Below are positions 1-12,007 of a stretch of 64,000 bases of DNA, one piece after another. The DNA comes from Bradysia coprophila (lineage: Eukaryota; Arthropoda; Insecta; Diptera; Sciaridae), in contig NW_023503972.1 of assembly GCF_014529535.1 (NCBI RefSeq), positions 5,394,001 to 5,458,000 on the forward strand, in the 5' to 3' direction. The translations under genes were made by a program, and so were the position numbers. How positions within the stretch are numbered: position 1 is the first letter of the stretch; each line of letters opens with the position of its first letter. The notes under the pieces were generated by a model. It saw only the letters and a program-made list of their open reading frames with translations, was not told the DNA's origin and did not search any database.

Positions 1-3000
1 GTGCTGAAACATCGCGAGATCGCCTCCGGGCTCCAGGTGGATACCTCTGATTCGCTAAAAAAGCACACATCGTGTGCCTAAAAAAGCATTTATCATCGAG
101 TTGTATACAATGTTTTTCACAATAAAGGCAAAGGAAAGTCCTACTTTTCGTCACTTGTTGAGAAAATAACTATTTTAAGACTCTTATCGCCAAGCATAGG
201 GCCGATTGATAAACTGATTACTATTCCAGAGTCCTCAGGTCATGTGCTATACGCTGGTGGAAAAAATGTTTTCTTCCCGGAAGCAAAGAAAGTGCAAAAC
301 TTCCCGTTCTGTAAAGAAAAATTTCCAAGCTTTGGGTTTACTCCCGTGATCCCGCACTTTTTCCACCAGCGGTGCTATACAATGGCATTTTATTTGACTA
401 AAATCCGACGTGTAAAAAATCAATTATTTTTCTGTTGACATTGGCTTCGTTGCAACAACATCTTTGAGTGAAATAGTGAATCACACTCTATCGGTAGAGT
501 TAACATAGAACAGATGTAAGAGAATTGATGCCGTAATCCCTCTCCAAGATAGGGGCAAGTACAAAAAAATTTTTACTATTGAAACATCTTCGCCACAGAC
601 ATCCGATTGTATAGCGCACATTCGATGTCGTAGAATATTATGGCCGGTAACGATTCAGTTTTTCCAAATTTCAACAACAATTTCAAAAACAACAAAACTT
701 TTTATGGGAAATTCGCTAAACTTTTTTTTTCGAACAAAAATCTTTAATTCATTCTATATGCCTTCTCTATTCAAAATGTGCTTGTTATTTTAAGACGATG
801 AAGACGACTGGCAATATCTTTTGCTTCAATAAATAAATACACTTCGTTCTGAACTGTTCATCTGTTTGAAGGTGTATTCAAGTGGAAATATTTGCAAATC
901 AAAAGCCAATCGACTTGAGACAATATCCTCAAGTATGGAAAATGATTTCAAAACAAAAAGCCATATTTGTGCGTTTGATTTATGTGGTAGATATTGTGTA
1001 CCACAATATATTGTCCACAGAGCACAATAAGGCAAAACCAATTGAAGAGCAAATCATTCAGCAAGACAGACGTAAAAATGTTCGATAAACTTTCCACCAA
1101 ATTTATCAATTAAACTGTCTTTCGGCGAATGTTTGAGAATATTTCGTAAGATTGAATCAGAAACGTGTATGATCAGGGATTCCATTCAATTTTACGTTTG
1201 TAGAAAAGCTTCAACTTTAATCGTTCTACATTCGGAACATTCCTTAAAAATGAAAATAAAAATAATTTGGATTATGCCCAGTGCACAGTAAAAAGTTTTG
1301 TGTCAATGACATAACCAAGATATATGAAATGCAAAGGACAATTGACAGGTGTATCGAGAGCCTTATTAGAGACATATAGCTGGTCGAACAAAACTTCAAA
1401 TAGCCGTAACTAAGTATCACTCCAACTTTATAAAGGAAAAACGTTGATACGGAAGGTGAGTGTGTACTGTGTAGTGCAATTGCAACAGTCCTTATGGAGT
1501 AGAAAATATCAGAGTTTCAATAGTTAGAGACCGTTATGTAACTGTCATGAACTTTTATGGCAAAATCAGCCTAGGCTTCAATGGATTCAATATACTCGGT
1601 CTGACGACGAACAGAGGTAGACTTTGAAATACAATGGAATTTGATTGTGTTATCAGATGCAACTTTTCATCGTTAGGCCGACAAATGCTCAACCTCTAAG
1701 AACAAAAATAATTTTCTAGACCTGGAGATCATCCATAAACCACGTCGTGTGAAAAATGTTGGAAATTTCATTTCGAGGGTGCTGTTTCTAGCCAGAGCGT
1801 AGCGAGGGTCAAAGATCACACGAGAAAGTGAAACTTCTAATATTTTTTTCCCGAATTCAACACAATGTTTTTTATAAGAATAACTACCGAAGTTTGAGCT
1901 TCCTTAACTTTTTTTATGCAACAGCCCAAAAGCCCTTTCACCCAGTACTCTGATGATTTCGGATGTCCACTTCCATAATTCTTTCTTTGGATGCAATTCC
2001 CTATGAGCCATACTTTCCGAAACGCAGACAAATCACTTTTTACCCTTTGGTCTTCCCGATGGAAAAACTGTTCAAATCGATTGATATCTGCTCGATCACT
2101 TGCACGACAAACGTCGTCTTTCATTGTAGCTAATGCAGTTCACAGCACTAACAAAGAAGGTCGCATGGGAAGGGACCGTTCATGTAAAGTACTTTGATGA
2201 CTAGATCTTTAAAAAGAATAGAAGAATTGCTTACGTTCGCTGTGTTTTAGGGTTAATATGTGAGCGAGATTAAAATGAAGCAGAATGTGTCAATAAAATT
2301 AGAACCAGTATTCGGTTAATATACTTCTGTTGTCTATATTGCTCGACTCAATAAAATTATATTCACTTTCGTACTTTACATTCGTTTGTCGTTCTGAGTT
2401 ATAAAGTTATACTGTAGATTCTTTAAGGAAGGCTTTTAAGCGTAAGAGAATTTTTTTTAGACTTCGAAATGTATCACATTATGCGAATACAGTAGAAGGA
2501 TATCTTCAACTTCCTTTTAAGAAAATTTGTTTCTGTACTTTCATTCCATTTTCAACGGCACACTCATTTCGTTACAGTTTACTTTGAAGATATTTTATAT
2601 TACAAATGGGACTCCTGATTAGAATCAAGTAACAACAACAAGAAAAATCAGAAAAGAAATTATAAACAAACAAAAATGATAAAGACAGAAAAAAAATGGT
2701 CTACGTCTACAGCAACACAGCAAAAACATAATTTTTTTGTTTTGTTGTCTTCATTACGCCAGCAACTTTATTATGGGAATTTGAGAATAATTTTTTTTTT
2801 ATTTACTAAAACATCGAGGAGTCTTCATATGGAGCTATATACACAAGTACAACAGCGGAGAGTCAAGCGTTATCAATGTTATTATAATTAGAATGATCAA
2901 AGTGCGTTATTGTAAAATCGTCAATGGACATGCTGTTTGAATGTGATGTAAGAACACACAGCAATATAATAAAATGTTTTGTTAATAAAGATTTTTGGCC

Positions 3001-5149
3001 TTGCAGTGATTAACGAAACATCATGAAATTGAAAATGATAAGTTTAATGTAAATAAAAAAAAAAATGAATTTGAAATAAGTTTTTTATTTACAGCATTGC
3101 CGCTGGAATGATTTGTTCTTTTTTTATATCGACATTTTTTTTTGGTTCGATGTGTGTCAACACTGTGTCTATAATTATAAAATGATCAATGGATGTGAAG
3201 TACAACTATGTGTTAAGGTGGATCGGTTAAGACTTCAAATAAACGATAAGTTATGACCAATGTGATCTTACATAACTTGTTACAAAGTATGAAGTAATAG
3301 ATTTGCAATCAATCTGTCAATGTTCAGATTAAATAGATCCGATCGCGAAGCCCGTTGATATACTTCCCGTCTGTGAAAGGTTAATTCATACCTTCTTATC
3401 ACATCAAAGTGATGACCATTGCAATACAGTAAAAATTTGTGTGTCGCTCAACTCCCGTTCCTAAACGGCCACTCTAGCAATGCTGTCATGATTTTTTTTA
3501 TATCAAAAATTGGAAAAGCTCAAAATTGTATGCAGCAATTCGGGCGAATCCAGATTGCCCAGGATGGCCAGTCCTAAATGCGTTACATATTTCCCTTCAA
3601 AATCTTTAAAGCTGACAACACACGACCAATTTTGCGTTGCTGAGATTCACAATTAGCTACAAATCGGATTACAGTAGGGACGTGCTATTATAATAAGAGC
3701 ATAAATCTCAAATGTCAAATTACTCATATGTGATCAGACTAGCTCTTGAAGCTAGTAACGATAATTGTTTGTAAAAACTAACTTGAAGATCTTCTTCCCT
3801 TCAGTCATACCACACAAAAAATGTTAAGAGTGTTTATAGTTCATGTTCCATCGGTTTTTGACAAGCCGAAATCAAACGAGAGGCTCCATTACCTTAAGCT
3901 TTTGTCAACAATAATTGTTTGGTTATGTCTCTATGGATGACGTTTTAACAGCTAACACCTAACAGAAAGCACAAATGTAACATCAACATGGACATCACCA
4001 GACAAAAAATTATGTAGTGGGAGAAAATGGAACGATCACAAAAAACAACCATAGAAAGTGTTGAGTCGTTGATCGTGAAATATGATAAGGTATAAACAAT
4101 GGAGACATTACAATTCGAGCTTTTTTATCAGAATCTGATTAGTGTTGACCAACCAACCGACCAGTGCTGATGCCACCCGTTCTAGTTCGGATTAATTGTA
4201 TTAATTTGATAAAATACCAAACTTAGGAGACTAAATGAAACGAGAAAAGAATAACAAAACAAAAACATTTTAATATGAGGTCACGTCACTACTGACTCAA
4301 ACACTTAATTGAATCATCCTGTAACCTTGTATGCAAACATTTGCTAACGACTGCTATCAGCGATATATAAAGTAATGAACGAAATATCTCCAGACGTTTC
4401 ACCATGAGGCGTAGCTAGTGGAAACCAATTTGTTCTATTCAAAGCAAATTTTGAAAAGTAGATAATCCGAACCGACATTCAAACGATGAGCCTGCAGTAA
4501 ATGTGAAAAAATAATAATAAAGATGGGACACGACTTGTCACTAGAGATTAACAGACAAATTGTAGCTAAGGACGTTCATTATATCGGCGAACAGTTTTTG
4601 TGCCATCATCACCAAGCAGTATAATTTACTGTACCACATTCTGTCAATAAACGAATTCAAGGGAAGTCAATGTTTTGAAGGATAGCGGTGCTTTTGGTTA
4701 AATATTTTGCAGAAATTCAATGAGAAAACACATTTGCGATAAACGACCAAACGACGGACGTTATAACTCAACTCAAGTGTAATTTGCAAAAGGTTAAAAA
4801 TCATCATCGTCACATGTCGCTATCAAGGTTGGAAGACGCGTGTAAATATTTAACTGAAACTTTTTTTTTTGCTGAGTTCGTACATTTAGTTGTTAAAAAC
4901 GGTGACGATTTATCGTCCCGTGATCATTAACCCGAAATGTGATTAGAATTTATTATCAAAATTAGGACCGTTTCACATACCAATTAAACGATGACGATTT
5001 AGAATCATAAAATGTGCTAAGTGTGCCGATATTTCAGCGAGCTCGATTATATGCGAAAGATTTAGACTAAGATAGGAAGATGATTAAAGTAAATTTTATT
5101 GAAACATCTCAGCTGAATTTTGAACAAAATGCAGATCTAGGTAGCCCAT
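1..5149. other. Intergenic, no gene recognised
   Basis: AT-rich DNA with no open frame that shows splice-bounded, protein-like coding sequence. The opening bases (about 40-85) resemble a stretch near 25995-26030 around the shared string acctct(g/a)attcgctaaaaaa, so a dispersed repeat probably crosses here. A short inverted repeat at 244-383 is listed separately. Overlapping open frames on both strands near 1837-2197 have no family resemblance. Confidence 0.5.
244..383. repeat. Short inverted repeat, MITE-like
   Basis: The sequence cgctggtggaaaaa near 251-270 recurs inverted as tttttccaccagcg near 359-372. Both copies lie beside a gctatac string. The arms are short and the interior shows no coding signal. 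A decayed non-autonomous DNA transposon is the simplest explanation, but the outer ends and target duplication are unclear. Confidence 0.4.
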
Positions 5150-5229
5150 CTTGGCTTCGTACTCGTACGCATTTTACAACATCCAAACGAACAATCAAAA
5201 AAAGTTGTTTTCGTTCGTCACAGTATATT

Positions 5230-6025
5230 TGATCATAGAGTTGAACTTTGATATGTCAAGCAGTGGGTTTTGCCGTGCCTCTTCCTTTAAGCGACGTTAT
5301 GCTAGCATTCTTGAAAGTTCCAATTATGTCATTGGTAATGATAAAGTTACCAGACCTAGTAGTAAGGCGCTGCTCGATCACGCCGTCTTCAAATGTGACA
5401 AGACCTTTCACTGCTCTACTGTTTCACACCAGTATACTGATCACAGTGTCGCTATTTCTACCATACCGCTGCTGGCGAGTGACAAGTATGCTTATATTAA
5501 CAAGACTGTTGTTGATTATGAAGGAGTTGTCTCTGAGCCTCTGAGCTATCTCAACTTCTCCATTCGAGCAATGTTCCACAGTCAAATGATGTCAATGAGT
5601 TATATGCTTTCTTTTCTTCTTCTTTTAAATCAGTGATTTCTAAATTTTCCTCAGCTAAGAGACTCTAAATTAAGAGAAAGCACTTGAATTGCCCATTTAT
5701 GAATGAGCACCTTGAATACTTGCTCCGGAAAGTTGACAACTTGTGAAGGAAAATAAAGGAAAAAGTTCGGAAAAGGCTAGATCACTCTCATCTGGATCGT
5801 AAGCTTGAGGTGCTCAAGGTTGAATTGGTCTTAATTCTGTTGGACAACGTTGAATTGTGGACTTCAGATATCTTGAATTTATACGTGAAACGTTCAGTTC
5901 GCTTTCCTGACAGGGCTAGTCATCTGTTATGGACAACAATGACAAAGATAAGTGATTGGCTTTCGACAGTGTTCTCTAATTGTATGCCAAAAAATATAGG
6001 TAAACGAAAGAAGTACGAGATTTGA
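5230..6025 (+). mobile_element. Decayed non-LTR retrotransposon, endonuclease fragment
   Basis: The frame open at 5151-5636 contains a stretch typical of the C-terminal half of an APE-type endonuclease from LINE elements: TRPSSKALLDHAVFKC, then SHQYTDHSVAISTIPL. The LLDH and Y-T-DH-S signatures correspond to the conserved LIDH and SDH blocks, the latter holding a catalytic histidine. It is followed by INKTVVDYEGV, resembling the linker before the reverse transcriptase. The 5' endonuclease motifs and the reverse transcriptase are not recognisable. A further open piece at 5810-6025 may be more of the element. The fragment is inactive. It looks different from the RNase-H-bearing LINE at 43965-45862, though no shared region is available to compare. 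Confidence 0.6.
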
Positions 6026-8630
6026 TATCACTAATACTATAGCCTTCTAGATTTTATGGTTATTCTGTTCACATCGACACATTCGACTCATATGCCAGTA
6101 AATTCGAGTATAAACTAAATCGAACCAGCCCTCACTGGAAGCTTAAGTCTTGAACATGATCTTATCTAATCATCAAAAGTTTCACGTTCGTCTTTGTTAT
6201 TTTTGCGAATTTATCGCACTAAACTCTTACCATTGCTTACGGCAACAGACGTAGCCAACAGTTAATTCCATCAGTTTTAATTATCTTCGTTATCAATAAA
6301 ATAAGTTAAACAACGAAACAATATGTATAGAGAGAGAGAGAAACGAGTGAGTTTGAAACTAACATCCACAATAATAATTACAGGCGTAGACAACTGGTAA
6401 AGCTTTTTTTGTCTATCATATGAAATGAAATACAAATTCGCTTTTCTGTACACGCCGTTGTATAGTAGACATAACAATAGATAATGATTTTTTAAGCTCT
6501 CGAAATGGGTGATTTCAATTTAAAATTGTTGTGATGGTTGACGTACATGAAATTCACCTATCTACGTCAGTACGTTGTCAAGTTCGTATAAATGTAGACG
6601 GAAAATGAAGTATTTAAATGATTAAATTAGAATTTCGTTGCATGACTCTTAGTTATTGTTGATGTAAGAAGCGATTAGACATTGTATATGAATACGAAAT
6701 GTGTGTGATATTATCAATAAATGGAAAATAAATTACCACTGGAAATGTACACACACGCATGTGGTGGGCTTTTTTCACGTCTATTTTTAAGCTTTTGTTA
6801 CAATAACAACGTTCATGGGTATAATGACTTTCACAGTCACATCACATCACGATCGTATTGTAAGGGAAAATTTATCAATTTTTCGTTCGTTTGTTTCGTA
6901 TAGATAAACATTTGTATAGAAATGTCTACTTGGCGGTCACTGCTTTCGTAATTTCAGAAAATCCACTTCAGTCTGAGAGATTTTATCGCTTCTTCAAGTC
7001 AAGATATGAGTAGTTGATGAGTTTACACAACACTCAAGATTTCAGGCAGTGATATTGGGAATGTTACTTCGCAGTCTTTTTTATAGAATTGCCTGTGGGG
7101 ACTAGTTTTACCTGCATTGGTTCGAAAATTGGACTTTAAGTAAAACAAATATGGATCAACAAGGTCTATTTTGGATTTATTATCTGGGTGGGTTGAGGAT
7201 CAACTTAAAAGTAATCGCTCAACTATTACGTTGAAACTTGAAACCACGAACATACGAAAGTGGGATAGATTGCTCAGAGGGAACATTCACTCCGAAAGAC
7301 AATTTCCATTTACTTCATCACTTTTTTACTTCATTCGAACAGTGGCGCACTGACTGAGCCAATTGACGTTGGCACAGATCTGAAAGAAGTGGTGAGGCTA
7401 TTGCAGACGACAAGAAGGTGCATTGTGAGGCACATAAAATGTCATTGAGTCGCTTCAGCCTTGACTGGATTCATCACATACCATTTTTAACGTCATACAG
7501 GGCAAGTAAGAAAGATTTCGTGATCAGAATCATCATTACTCTCAGACATTGTAAACCGAATGAAACCCGTAATTTCCAACAATCACAAATACCAATCGCT
7601 ACAGAATCAAAGTCATCGATGCCGCGATACAATGTCATCGTCAAACAATACCTCTACTCGGCTATCTATATCATGAAACAAGAGACAAACCAATAAATTG
7701 TGGGTTGACGACATCGCATTCATACACAACCACTAATACATTAGAATTATCACATACGAAGCAAAACTACAATTAATACATTACATTGACTACATGGTTA
7801 TATTGAGACATGAGAATTTCTACTAAAATTTATAGTTTACGATAAGTATGATATGGTTGGATATGAGTGACAACTGAGCATTTCCGAACTGACTATAATC
7901 AACACCTGATTAAAATCTATAATTCCATTTGCGAGACGGGGTTCGGATACTTTCTGCATGACAGCTGTTTATTAGCTGTGATACATAAAATAAACTCAAT
8001 TTACGCAAGGCAGAAGCTATAACATTATTAGTAATGTAATATATACAGTCAGTCAGCCCAGCCAAGGCACTATCTTATCTTCATCGCAAAACATTAATAA
8101 AATAAATACTTCATTGCATCTATTAAAAATAGATTGAAATCAATATTTTCTTTCGAGATAATTTATTTTTTGCTGTTTTGCTTTTGTGTTGTGTTAAGAT
8201 AAAATTGATGGTGTTTGAGCCTAGATCAATTCAATTTTTCTATGACGCACATAGTACGGATTTTTAATGTCTTGTGTGTGGTGCAAAAAACATCAAGCAC
8301 ATCCCAATAAAGAGATAAATAAATGTGGTTCACTGTAATATGAAGTCTGATGAATTATAATACCAGAGAATAATTTTTTTTGCTTGAAAAAATTGGGAAA
8401 AATATATTTTGGAACGGTAGTTGACAACACCAACAATGAGAAGACAATGGTCTCATTGTTGATAAATATGTCAAAGTTGACGGTACAGTAAAATTGAGTG
8501 GAAAAATTATGGAATAGAGCAGAACATAGTTGATAATGCAAATCATCGAAACTATATTTCTCATTAAAGTTTTTTACTACAAAACCAATGCGAAAGTTGA
8601 CCATTATAGAGCACGTTGCCCTCTGCAAAA
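6026..8630. other. Intergenic, no gene recognised
   Basis: AT-rich sequence with a short (GA)n tract near 6330-6342 and small open frames lacking splice support or family resemblance. I see no RNA gene or long repeat. Between 8293 and 8628 open frames exist on the minus strand, but their composition is that of translated AT-rich DNA. Confidence 0.5.
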
Positions 8631-8995
8631 ATGATCCATTGTGGACTATTTTCGGTTCTTTTTTTCATTTTTCCTTGTGTAAATCAACTTTTGCATGGGA
8701 CAGGTAGTAAGCCAGAATACATTAGGTACTTCGGAAACAACTTTGTGATGCTAGCAAACTCACAAGCGTGTTTTGAGCAATTTTCGTCGGTAACTGTCTT
8801 TCGGACAAGTGTAGTTGTATACCTCGGCTCGGATATACAAACTATACAGATGTCGAAAAGACGGTTACCAAAGTTCGTGAGTTTGGGTTTATCACAAAAT
8901 TGTTGTATCAAAAAATTACATTCACAACATCCAATGAAACCATCAATTCACTTCAAAAATGTAAAAATTTTTGCCTAACTTCTGTCAAGGTGTGA
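8631..8995 (+). CDS. Candidate small secreted Cys-containing protein (two exons)
   Basis: Model: exon 1 8631-8703, exon 2 8778-8995, giving 96 aa. Exon 1 begins at ATG 8631 and encodes a signal-peptide-like start (MIHCGLFSVLFFIFPCVNQ) with a strong hydrophobic core. It ends at ACAG|GTAGTAAG in phase 1. The 74-nt intron ends at TTTTGAG|CA, and exon 2 enters in the matching phase. Exon 2 encodes a hydrophilic tail with cysteines (NCLSDKCSCIPRLGY, LQKCKNFCLTS) and stops at TGA 8993. I do not recognise the family. The protein is presumably secreted. The AAG|GTGTG just before the stop could also be a donor leading to further exons, so the 3' end is uncertain. The choice rests on phase agreement and protein-like composition, not homology. 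Confidence 0.4.
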
Positions 8996-10250
8996 AAGTA
9001 CGAAGTAGTTCATTTGGGATCGAGTGTTAAAAGAGAACAAAAACCAGTTAAATTTATATGATCTCTGGGTCAGCTGTAAAAACTTTAATGAATGAAAAGA
9101 CTACTAGGGCTCACGTATGGTTGACAGGAATTTTAATGAAAATTCAGTTTTCATATGTTTGGATCTAATCAATCCACTTGTTGGTCTGCAAACACGGAGT
9201 GAGTGCTGAAGAACTGATTGGGGATGTTAATTGGTAGATGTTGTAATTCTATTAGTAATTGTACAAAAGATTAATCCCATCCCATGGGTGCAAGAGAAGC
9301 TCGTGGAGACTAGTCCCAATTTGAAAATGACAATGAACGTCGTCCTCCCGCAGATTCGTGGTGGGTACATTTGGTAATTCCTTATATTGATTGAAGGGTG
9401 TGAAAAAGAAATTTTTAAAAACAGTCTCTCACACCCATGGGACCAAGTTTTTGTACCATAACTGTAAGGATTAACAAGCTCTACATATTACACCCACAAA
9501 AAGTTCCACAGACTTCACTCCGCAGCCTAGACTACCTGACACCTAGTGCAGAAGTGAGTCGTAAAGTAATGTTGGCGTTGACTCTGGTTTGGTTCAATCT
9601 GTTGAAAATTACTTTGATCAGAAGAAGTAATAGATTATGACACTGGTGCGTGACGTGAGTCGTTTAATGAAAGGTCAACAATAATTATTGGAATTATTCC
9701 GTTCACGTTTCACGTGCAAAACGTTCTGTTCGGCTGCACTATGAAAAAATAACCCTTTAATGAGAATCAATAACGAAACTGACAACATTGAGTGATTAAA
9801 CAGCATGACCAACAGCGACATTTTTTGTGAATTTAATTTTCGGGTGGAGTTCATCTTTTGTGTGTAACGAATTTCGGAAGACACAAAACCGAGTGCGAAG
9901 CACAAGCAGATTGATTCACATGCAAAATATGCAATTACAGATCATTATCTGCTTGATTCATTGATAGACAAATTGTGTGTTGGATAGACGGGAAAAATTG
10001 TATTTTTATTGGAAATTATCGGCCGACATAAAGCAATTATACGTGTACGTTGCGTACACATGCAGCAAATATGCGTTGGAATTGAAAATGAATATTAAAA
10101 TACCGCTCTGTGCGTTCGCATAAATAAACAATCCGCGATTCTAATTGTACTGTCCTTTCTCACTTTCTGTACTTTCTTTCTCTTGAAATAATTGAATTTG
10201 AAAATTATGAGTATTGAATCAATTCCAAGCATCCAGCTTTTAACTTGCAG
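8996..10250. other. Intergenic or unresolved exons
   Basis: Several short open stretches look protein-like but cannot be joined into a gene. One around 9061-9150 reads ISGSAVKTLMNEKTTRAH. One around 9277-9360 reads IPWVQEKLVETSPNLK and onward to GGYIW. One around 9375-9455 reads LIEGCEKEIFKNSLSHPWDQ. The last two share a frame but are separated by an in-frame TAA. They could be exons of the gene starting at 8631 or pieces of a decayed gene. No other structure is seen. Confidence 0.3.
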
Positions 10251-11098
10251 TGTATGCAACAGGTAGTCAGTATGAAAGGTCGTTTTCGTTAACTATACAC
10301 AAAAGTTACCACAAGTCATGTGTTCGTTCTGACTTAAGTGCACTTTGTATCCGGTTGCCATGGGCCATGACTCATGGCAGTCAATTCCATTGCAACCGTT
10401 GCCTGGACAACAAAATTTCGTCGGAATTTATATCATTGAAAATTTGTGAACCATTGATACAGTCTACAACAGTCTTAATTCAGCTAGTTGTCCATTTATG
10501 GGTTCATTTATTGAATTCCGTCCCCATGGAAGGGGCAACAGATCTGATACTCCGTACAAAATTTTATTTTTTCTATGAAATTCAAAAAATATGGAAGAAA
10601 CGAGGACGGGAGTGTTCCTTGTTCATTCGTGCTAACTCAAAAATAACTGGGCATATTGATGTTTGTCATGAAGTGAGTGATACTTTCGATTTAACGTACA
10701 GAACTCACCAATAGATTAAGGTTAGCTCGCTTCGTTTGTGTTTATTATGCACAGGTTTTCAAGGGGTACAATGTACCAGTACATGTGTGCCAACTTGTAA
10801 AAATAAAAACCAACTGCTGACCTTCGACGACTCGCTTTACGAACAAATAATGCGAGAACAGATTCCTTACCCTAATTTGAGTATTCGACCACCTATATTC
10901 GACAAAGAGTCGAACGAAACAAACAATCTTAACGAAAAGAATTGCAAAACTCAACAACGTGAGGTAAAGTTGAAATTTATTTACAACTCACCTAGCTCAG
11001 TAATTGAATAGTTTGTGTTTCAGAATACTGATCTATTTAATGCCATTAGTACCATTAATAGTAGTTACAATACCATTAATGGTACTATTGGTATTTAA
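10251..11098 (+). CDS. Unrecognised gene, partial at 5' end (three candidate exons)
   Basis: Candidate exons 10251-10672, 10721-10963 and 11024-11098 join in consistent phase to about 245 residues. Exon A follows an acceptor (TTAACTTGCAG) and ends at a strong donor (CATGAA|GTGAGT). The intron of 48 nt ends in ATTAAG. Exon B carries a Cys cluster resembling the end of an EGF-like repeat (CLLCTGFQGVQC, then TSTCVPTCKNKN), then a hydrophilic segment (PYPNLSIRPPIFDKESNE), and ends at CGTGAG|GTAAAG. Exon C follows TTTGTGTTTCAG and encodes an Asn/Ile/Thr-rich tail ending in TAA 11096. The starting exon and any signal peptide are not found. No family is recognised. The length of stop-free sequence and the splice phases are the only support, and exon B is the most convincing part. 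Confidence 0.3.
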
Positions 11099-11436
11099 TA
11101 GACACAAAAAGTATTCTATTACTATGCCAGGTGCGTCGACACCATTAAACCTTTATCTCTTTTTTGAGTAAACATACTTCACATTTCGATGGGACAACCG
11201 ATGAAAATATCCTCTTGTATATTTATTGACCTCAACTGCATATCGGCCACTATCGATTCGGCACCAGAAGCACCATTTCCATCATCAGTTGTCCAATCAT
11301 TGATATTATTATGTGCATGTAATAATAGCCTGGGTAAATTTGTTTTTAAATGTATTTGCAATTGACGCACATGAGTTATTATAATATTGCCCACCAATAT
11401 AAACGAACACGAATTTACCGAGAAATTTTTATTTAT

Positions 11437-11992
11437 ATGAATGAATATTCCGATCAACGACATGCACAGTATAAATTACAAAACAAAAAATCGAATTGCG
11501 AAACATCTGCGATCGAGGCGATCGATAGGCCAGATGAAGTTCACGAACTTGTAAATAATTTGGTGAAGTATTATACACAAACAAGAGCAGTTAATAAATT
11601 AAAATGTTTCTATGGATACCACGCCCCTTTGGGTAATTATGATTTTTAGGCAATAACATGTTGCAGAAGAATTGTAACATTTCAGGCCGAAAGAGCAGAT
11701 AAGGAATTCCAATAAAATCAACGATTTTGCTGCTTGGCAGATCCTTCTATCGCAACAAACACCAGATTATTATTACGTACAACATACACCCGAAGCAAAT
11801 CCATTTATTTATCACGACACGATAAAGTGTATATATTCCCTGAAGACTACCGGCATTGTAAATGGGATTATTGTCGGTGGATTCTTTTTCCTTTGGAATA
11901 ATTTCCATAACCTTCTCTCGTGGAACTGTTTCATTTCAAGAGATTTACGGTTGACTGATGAAAAAATTTATTTTATCGCAAATTTCAATTGA
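11437..11992 (+). CDS. Unrecognised small protein with one hydrophobic segment
   Basis: Candidate exons 11437-11567 and 11686-11992 give 145 aa. The first encodes a hydrophilic region (AIDRPDEVHELVNNLVK) and splits its last Lys codon at GTGAA|GTATTA. The second follows ACATTTCAG and encodes INDFAAWQILLSQQTPD, YYYVQHTPEANPFIYHD and a likely membrane segment (TTGIVNGIIVGGFFFLW). It stops at TGA 11990, ten bases before an AATAAA. A single membrane-anchored protein is possible, but I cannot place it in a family. The first exon also has a competing donor (CCTTTGG|GTAATT) that would give a different end. Support is phase agreement, composition and the well-placed polyadenylation signal. Confidence 0.3.
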
Positions 11993-12001
11993 GTTTTTAC
12001 G

Positions 12002-12007
12002 AATAAA
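12002..12007 (+). terminator. Polyadenylation signal AATAAA
   Basis: AATAAA ten bases after the stop of the candidate gene ending at 11992. It lends modest support to that gene model. Confidence 0.35.

Noticed and set aside
11179-11463. Minus-strand frame with an acidic stretch (DWTTDDGNGASGAES)
   Set aside because: It could be a last exon, but there is no polyadenylation signal beyond it and it overlaps a plus-strand candidate.
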